This document shows positions 59,481 to 64,000 of a DNA stretch of 64,000 nucleotides, in pieces (the first letter of the stretch is position 1; the number at the start of each line of letters is the position of its first letter). This stretch comes from Cryptomeria japonica (taxonomy: Eukaryota; Streptophyta; Pinopsida; Cupressales; Cupressaceae): NCBI RefSeq assembly GCF_030272615.1, contig NC_081412.1:669380852-669444851 (forward strand), in the 5' to 3' direction. The position numbers were made by a program, and so were the translations under genes. The notes below the pieces were generated by a model. It was not told where the DNA came from. It did not search any database and worked only from the letters and a program-made list of their open reading frames with translations.

Positions 59481-61216
59481 CTAAGTAATCAGCTGTGTGT
59501 ATCTATCCATAAGGGCAACATCGAACTGGGAAATAGGTCCTAAGTTTTGTGCCTCATATGCATCCCATTGATTCAAAACTTGCTGTTGGTCCATTATTCT
59601 AGTATCAACCATTCCGAGGCCAAAAGCCCCTAGTATATTTGTTACAAAATCTTCATATGACAAAATCTCTCAGAGAAGAGGGTCCCGAATATTAGTCATC
59701 TCCTTGACATATTGCTGATACATCTCTACCTTCATCTCCAAAATGTATATATAGGATTGTAAATTCTCACAACTATCTCCTCCTAAGAGGTCTTCTTTTA
59801 TTATTAGCTCCTCTCCTAACCATAGTATCTTTTTCAAAATTCAAAGCTATTTATTAAAGGTGTTTTCCTTCCATTCCTAGTGTGTGGAACAGGTTGCCAA
59901 ATCTCCACCTGCCCTGTACCGCTTTACAGTATATTTCCATCATGTCTTGTAGAAACAACCTAACTTTGGCTGCATTCATTTGAGTCCAAGACTTAGCGAC
60001 CACAACTAGTCGTCTCACCTCTAATAGTGCCTTTACATCTCCTTCTGGCAAGGATGAGGTTGAAGGCAGGTCATCTGTCCTACAGGAGTCCAAAGGTTTG
60101 CACATTTCTACCAAGAGATGTTTATACTATCCAAGATGCACTTTAAGTTCTACATTTGAACTATGCTCCTTTTCCACACGCCCTTTGACAACGCTTGTGG
60201 CTAGCTCCAGGGTATCTAACTCTCCCCACTTGGTCTACTTACCTAGGTTTACCTGTGATACTTTGTATTTGGGAGAAGCTTGTCCTTCGGCCTATGATGG
60301 AATCGCCACATCTGTAATCACTTCACCGAAACTAGTTTTTGACAGGTGGTGAACCGTCTTCAACTTCTTAATCTTTGGTGGTTCCTCAGTGATTGTTTGT
60401 TTTAGAGTAACCTTGGGAAGCTCTGCTTTTCTCTTTTTCTTCTCAAAGGTAAACTCTAACCATTCTGGTATATCTTCAACTTTGTCACCTTGATGTGATA
60501 CAATCTTAGTAGTTATAACATGCAACTTTGCCTACTCCTATACCTACTCCTCTACTTCAGCTCCCATTTGGCCAGGAACCTAGAATGATGAAATTTGGTG
60601 GGATAAGTTAGCTTGGAGAGCTTGTTGTTTCTGTAACTCTCCTAGCTTAACACTAACTTCCTCATTGAATTCCATTTCTTCATTCCCTAGGTCCATGTTT
60701 GTTTGCCCAACTTCTATATCCTTAAGAAAGTCCTCTTGGTCTTGAGGAGTTAGAATCAACCTTTCATTCAGGATATCCTTTGCTTCACCTCCTTCTTGCT
60801 CACTACCTAGAGGCTATTGTTAGTCGAGATCCTCTTCCTCCTAGTCAGAGTCAGACTCGACATTTCTAATTTTCACTTTTTTAGTAGTGGATGTAAAAGC
60901 TTGCACTCCGGGCTGCCCTGTGGATACATTAAAAAATGGTGGTGTGGGAGAAGCGATGCCTGAAGGACTTGTTGTACCTATGGAGGGTAGCTAAGCAAGT
61001 ACCTCCTTGGTGGCTTCTGGGTTCTCTTCTTATTCTTGAGTATCTTCTCCTCTAGTGTAGCTGTCCTTGGTGGGAGAACTCTAGCCCATCAATCACCCCT
61101 AGGTCTGCAACCTTCTTTAGTAGTTTAGACTCCTTCATCTTTTCTTGGAGTTTCTTTAGCAAGTCCTCAGTGCTTTCCTAAGGCTTGTCTTCCTCACCTA
61201 GGTCAGTGGAGGTATT
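59481..61216 (-). pseudogene. Decayed C-terminal half of the unknown gene
   Basis: Three open stretches on the minus strand follow the gene at 61217-62923: 60525-60292 (Lys/Glu-rich, with EWLEFTFEKKKRKAELPK), 60114-59854 (MVEMCKPLDSCRT, with AAKVRLFLQDMMEIYCKAVQ) and 59663-59481 (YEDFVTNILGAFGLGMVD). They are in different frames with stops between them. Order, strand and composition suggest they are the continuation of one long protein that has since decayed. No known domain is recognised. Confidence 0.45.
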
Positions 61217-62923
61217 CTATCTTGAAGTTGACCTCATTTTTTGAGCATACTCTTTATGACCTCTTGACTGCAGCACCCTTGAGGTGGATTCTTTTTGTTT
61301 TGTTTTTGATGCACTGGGTCTAACCCTCTGGCTTAACCATTGCTTATTCCTTTTGATGACTACTTGGGAGACCTTATCCATATCTGTATCTTTGCTTGCG
61401 GACCATTTCATTGGGGAGAGGGGCCTCTTGTCTATCCCTGATTCTTTATAAATTGGATCGAGTAACTCTCCATCATCCCTCAGGTCTTTAGGGAGGTTAG
61501 TCTCGATACCAAAGTCTCTAACCTGCGGTATAGACAACCTGTTATAATTCTTCTCCTTGACTTCAAAGCTGTCCTGCAAGTTGACCCAAAAGTGTTCCAG
61601 GCTGGGCTTATGCCCCTCATATGCCTTAGGCATAGCTTGCTTAAGTTTCCCGTAGGGATCATAAAATTCCCTAGTATGATTATATTCTTTCAAGTTCAAA
61701 TCCTGAAGCTCTTGCTCGGCCAATTTTGCCACTTGTATTTTAGAACACGTGAAGTACCCAATGGACATCAAGAAGTCAATACCTATTTTATGTTTAGAAG
61801 ATAGCAGTGATTGGAGACCAAGAAGTTGTCTTACATACTCAAATAGGATTACCCTACTATTGCAATAATGAGGCAGCAGCATTGGATTCCTTGTGAATCC
61901 ACTAAGTCTGTTGTAAGTGGAACGTGGGTTTTGGATGAACCAACACGCCCACTCCTGGATAATAGCCATGGCTTCTGGGCTTATTTGATATCCTGCATCT
62001 CCAGTCAACTTAATGATTATAGGGAAGATGAAGGCATCATTAACCCTCTTAAAGTGTGTCTTTGCATTTGTTAGATTGAGTTGGGAATAATATTCCCATA
62101 TCTTCTTCTATCCCTCTTTCTCTCCTAACTGCCCTTCTACTTGTAGGCCTGGAAACTTTCCAGCTCTGGCAGCTACCCAAATGACATAGGACATGAAAAA
62201 GAACTTTTGGGTGTACTGCACCTCCTTCATCTGCTTACAAATGTTGTCGAAAAGGATTTGTGACCAATCAAAGTATTGCTTTCCTATCAATATGGTACTC
62301 ATAAATTGGAACATTGAAGGATGGAAATTCTTGCAGTCAGGCTTACCGAAGGCCTTGTTGAGCATGATAATCAAGTCCCTCTGAGGGTCTTTGAAGTCTA
62401 CCCTTAGGATCTTTGTAGCCTTGAGCCCTATTTTCCTCTCCTCTTCCAACCAGTTGGTATTCATGTGTCTTTTGCTAGCTGACACCTTCTCATTCCATGT
62501 TTTCAAGGCCTCTTCTTCTGTTAATAAGAATGCCCCTTCCCTAGTTAGGATTTCGAAGATGAACCCTAGCATATCCGGTGACAAGTCAATAACAATCTTT
62601 CCATGTGCATCCATACACTTTCTTGTCTCTAGATTGTTTAATGGAGCTATGGTCATTATAAACTCAGGTGCTTGAAGGGACTGTGGGAATACAGTAGCTT
62701 CCACAAGACCCAACCTCTTTATTCTTCGGTGGAGAGCATCTAAGTTAGGTTTATCCAATTTGGTTGAAATATCCCCAATCTCTATGTGTCCCACTTCGGT
62801 GTCCGTGACCCATCTAATTTGATCATCCAACTTTGAAACATGAACCTGTCCTTGATATTGGTACTTCATGGTGGCTGGAAGACTGTCAATTTCTTTACCT
62901 CTCTTATTGGTGAATGAGTCCAT
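61217..62923 (-). pseudogene. Large unknown protein, single in-frame stop
   Basis: ATG at 62923 (MDSFTNKRGKEIDSLPATMK) opens 271 codons to a TAG at 62110-62108. The same frame then stays open through KKIWEYYSQLNLTNAKTHFK to 61217. Without the TAG it would be about 568 codons. Features include IRWVTDTEVGHIEIGD, a central helical region with FHPSMFQFMSTILIGKQYFD, a Trp/Phe-rich segment (IIQEWACWFIQNPRS) and a basic Ser/Lys-rich end. I find no zinc finger, protease, integrase or RT motif. The middle recalls plant transposon-associated proteins in general layout only. It lies antisense to the LTR promoter at 58441. Function unknown. Confidence 0.6.
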
Positions 62924-62984
62924 CTAAGCAATATAACCTGCAAGCAAAGCACAAATTTTAGTCCTCAATATTAAACGTGATTCA

Positions 62985-63800
62985 TGATCCACTTCAGGAC
63001 TTCGAGGTCCCAAGGTAAGCAAAAAGGAAAAGGGCTCAGAACTCCAGGGTTCCGGGGTTCCGGGCTCCAAATTTGGGATGATCCGGAACTTCGAGGATCC
63101 GGGGTTCTGGGGTGGGATGGAAGGCAAAACCTAAAACTCTGGGGATCCAGGGTTCCGAGGTGGGATGGAACAAGAAACCCCGAAACTCCAGGGATCCGAG
63201 GTGGATTGCAAGGGCACGCCGACAAACAACAAAAACCAAAAAGAATAAAAAGGACAAAAAACATGAAAAGACATCAAACCAAGAAAAATAGAAGGAGAGA
63301 TAACTAATTCACCAACTTGGTGAATTGAAAATCAAATGGATGCCAAGAAAGAGAGCGTGGGAGTTCAGAGGTTCGCGGCTTGGAGCTAGGGAGGAGAAAC
63401 TCTGGATGCACAGATGAACTTGAAAAGTTCATTATCTCATATATATAGCCTCCCAAAACCCTTCTGTACGAAAACCATAAACATGACCCCGGGACTCCGG
63501 GCTTCCAAGGTGGGATGGAGAAAAAACATAGGCACCTCGGAACTCTGGAACTCCAGAGTTCTGAGATTGAAAGACCCAAGACCTTGGGACTCCAAAGTTC
63601 CAAGGTCAGAATAGCAAAGGACCTCAGGATTCTAGAGTTCCGAGGCAAAACCAAAAGGGACCTAAGGGCTCCGGGACTCCAGAGTTCTGAGGTCGACACA
63701 AAAAAAAAAACCTCGAGACTCCGAAACTCTGGAGTTTCAAGGTAAAAAAAACAAAAGGGACCTTGGGGCTTTAGGACTTCGAAGTTCCAAGGTCAATAGA
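62985..63800 (+). repeat. Palindromic GGAACTC/GAGTTCC minisatellite
   Basis: Words such as GGAACTC, GGACTCC, GAGTTCC and GGGTTCCGAGGT recur every 20-60 bp in two blocks (about 62985-63215 and 63485-63800). They are separated by A-rich spacers such as AAAAAAAACC. Facing words form short palindromes. Several ORFs read through it are artefacts. It lies just upstream of the unknown minus-strand gene. Confidence 0.75.
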
Positions 63801-64000
63801 AAAAAGAAGAAACCAAAAAAAAGGGGGCCATATTTTGACTCAAGGAAACCAAATGGGGAAATAGATATGCTAGGCATAACAAATGGTGACTATATGGGAA
63901 AAATGACTATAGGAAATTTAGAACTTTAGAATCTCTGGTTAACCTGATACGTAAGGCTATTATCACTCAAAAGGATGTATAAGAATTTTAAGATGAATAA

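Larger units (their letters stand above)
58278..64000 (+). mobile_element. LTR element inserted in the copia 3' LTR, right end beyond window
   Basis: TGTTGACGAGCATTTTGACA starts exactly where the copia LTR is broken, with ATACT (58273-58277) as the expected target copy. The LTR carries TATAAAAGG at 58441 in the plus direction, so the LTR probably reads plus. The interior holds a large minus-strand gene and a minisatellite. No gag or pol is seen in the window. The primer site and LTR length are not determined. Confidence 0.65.

Noticed and set aside
63036-63745. Several ORFs of 66-131 codons
   Set aside because: They read through the palindromic minisatellite and have repetitive Pro/Ser/Leu content.
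1-64000. CRISPR arrays, rRNA, bacterial operons
   Set aside because: None seen; tandem repeats here lack unique spacers and the gene content is entirely plant retroelement. tRNA genes were not found by eye, only tRNA primer sites.

Overview
The window is a block of nested plant LTR retrotransposons with no convincing single-copy host gene. The DNA is AT-rich. Six elements use or resemble the plant initiator-tRNA-Met primer site TGGTATCAGAGC, and both Ty1/copia and Ty3/gypsy (Tat-type) polyproteins are present. Two extra families typical of plant genomes also occur: a plant mobile domain (PMD) gene and G-patch retroelement proteins. This fits a seed plant with a large repeat-rich genome. A gymnosperm is my guess from the style of the repeats, and it is not proven here.

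Layout. 1-2706: 5' part of a minus-strand element (LTR, coiled-coil and multi-zinc-knuckle gag, and an unknown ORF running off the left edge). 3717-5244: solo LTR with target-site duplication TGTGT, followed by its flank (5245-6929), which holds a 33-bp minisatellite. 7058-12831: minus-strand copia element (gag, protease, integrase, RT, RNase H, primer site, 5' LTR) whose LTR and right flank repeat 3717-6929. 15336-41061: an old minus-strand Tat-type gypsy element bounded by LTRs and near-identical target duplications. It carries two RNase H domains, a G-patch and, near its 3' LTR on the opposite strand, a spliced-looking PMD gene now broken by stops and by a solo LTR. A plus-strand copia element (22635-29379) sits inside it. 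41107-45474: a young minus-strand element with gag, protease and a long acidic tail but no integrase or RT. 47800-48525: decayed copia RT cut by another LTR (48526 on). 51915-58277: second plus-strand copia element, related to the one at 22635. Its 3' LTR is split by a further LTR element starting at 58278, which runs past the window end. That element holds a large minus-strand gene of unknown function (59481-62923) and a palindromic minisatellite.

How the parts relate. Insertions can be ordered from their boundaries: gypsy, then copia and a solo LTR inside it; a gag-protease element 45 bp beyond the gypsy LTR; copia 51915, then the 58278 element inside its LTR. All polyproteins are interrupted. 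The gag-protease element has the most similar LTRs (about 98% by eye) and is the best candidate for recent activity, but it would need enzymes from another element.

The most interesting items are: the PMD gene antisense inside a gypsy element; the gag-protease-acidic-tail element; the unknown gene at 61217-62923; and the chimeric solo-LTR/flank/full-element arrangement at 3712-14521. Similarity estimates are by eye, and no database was searched.
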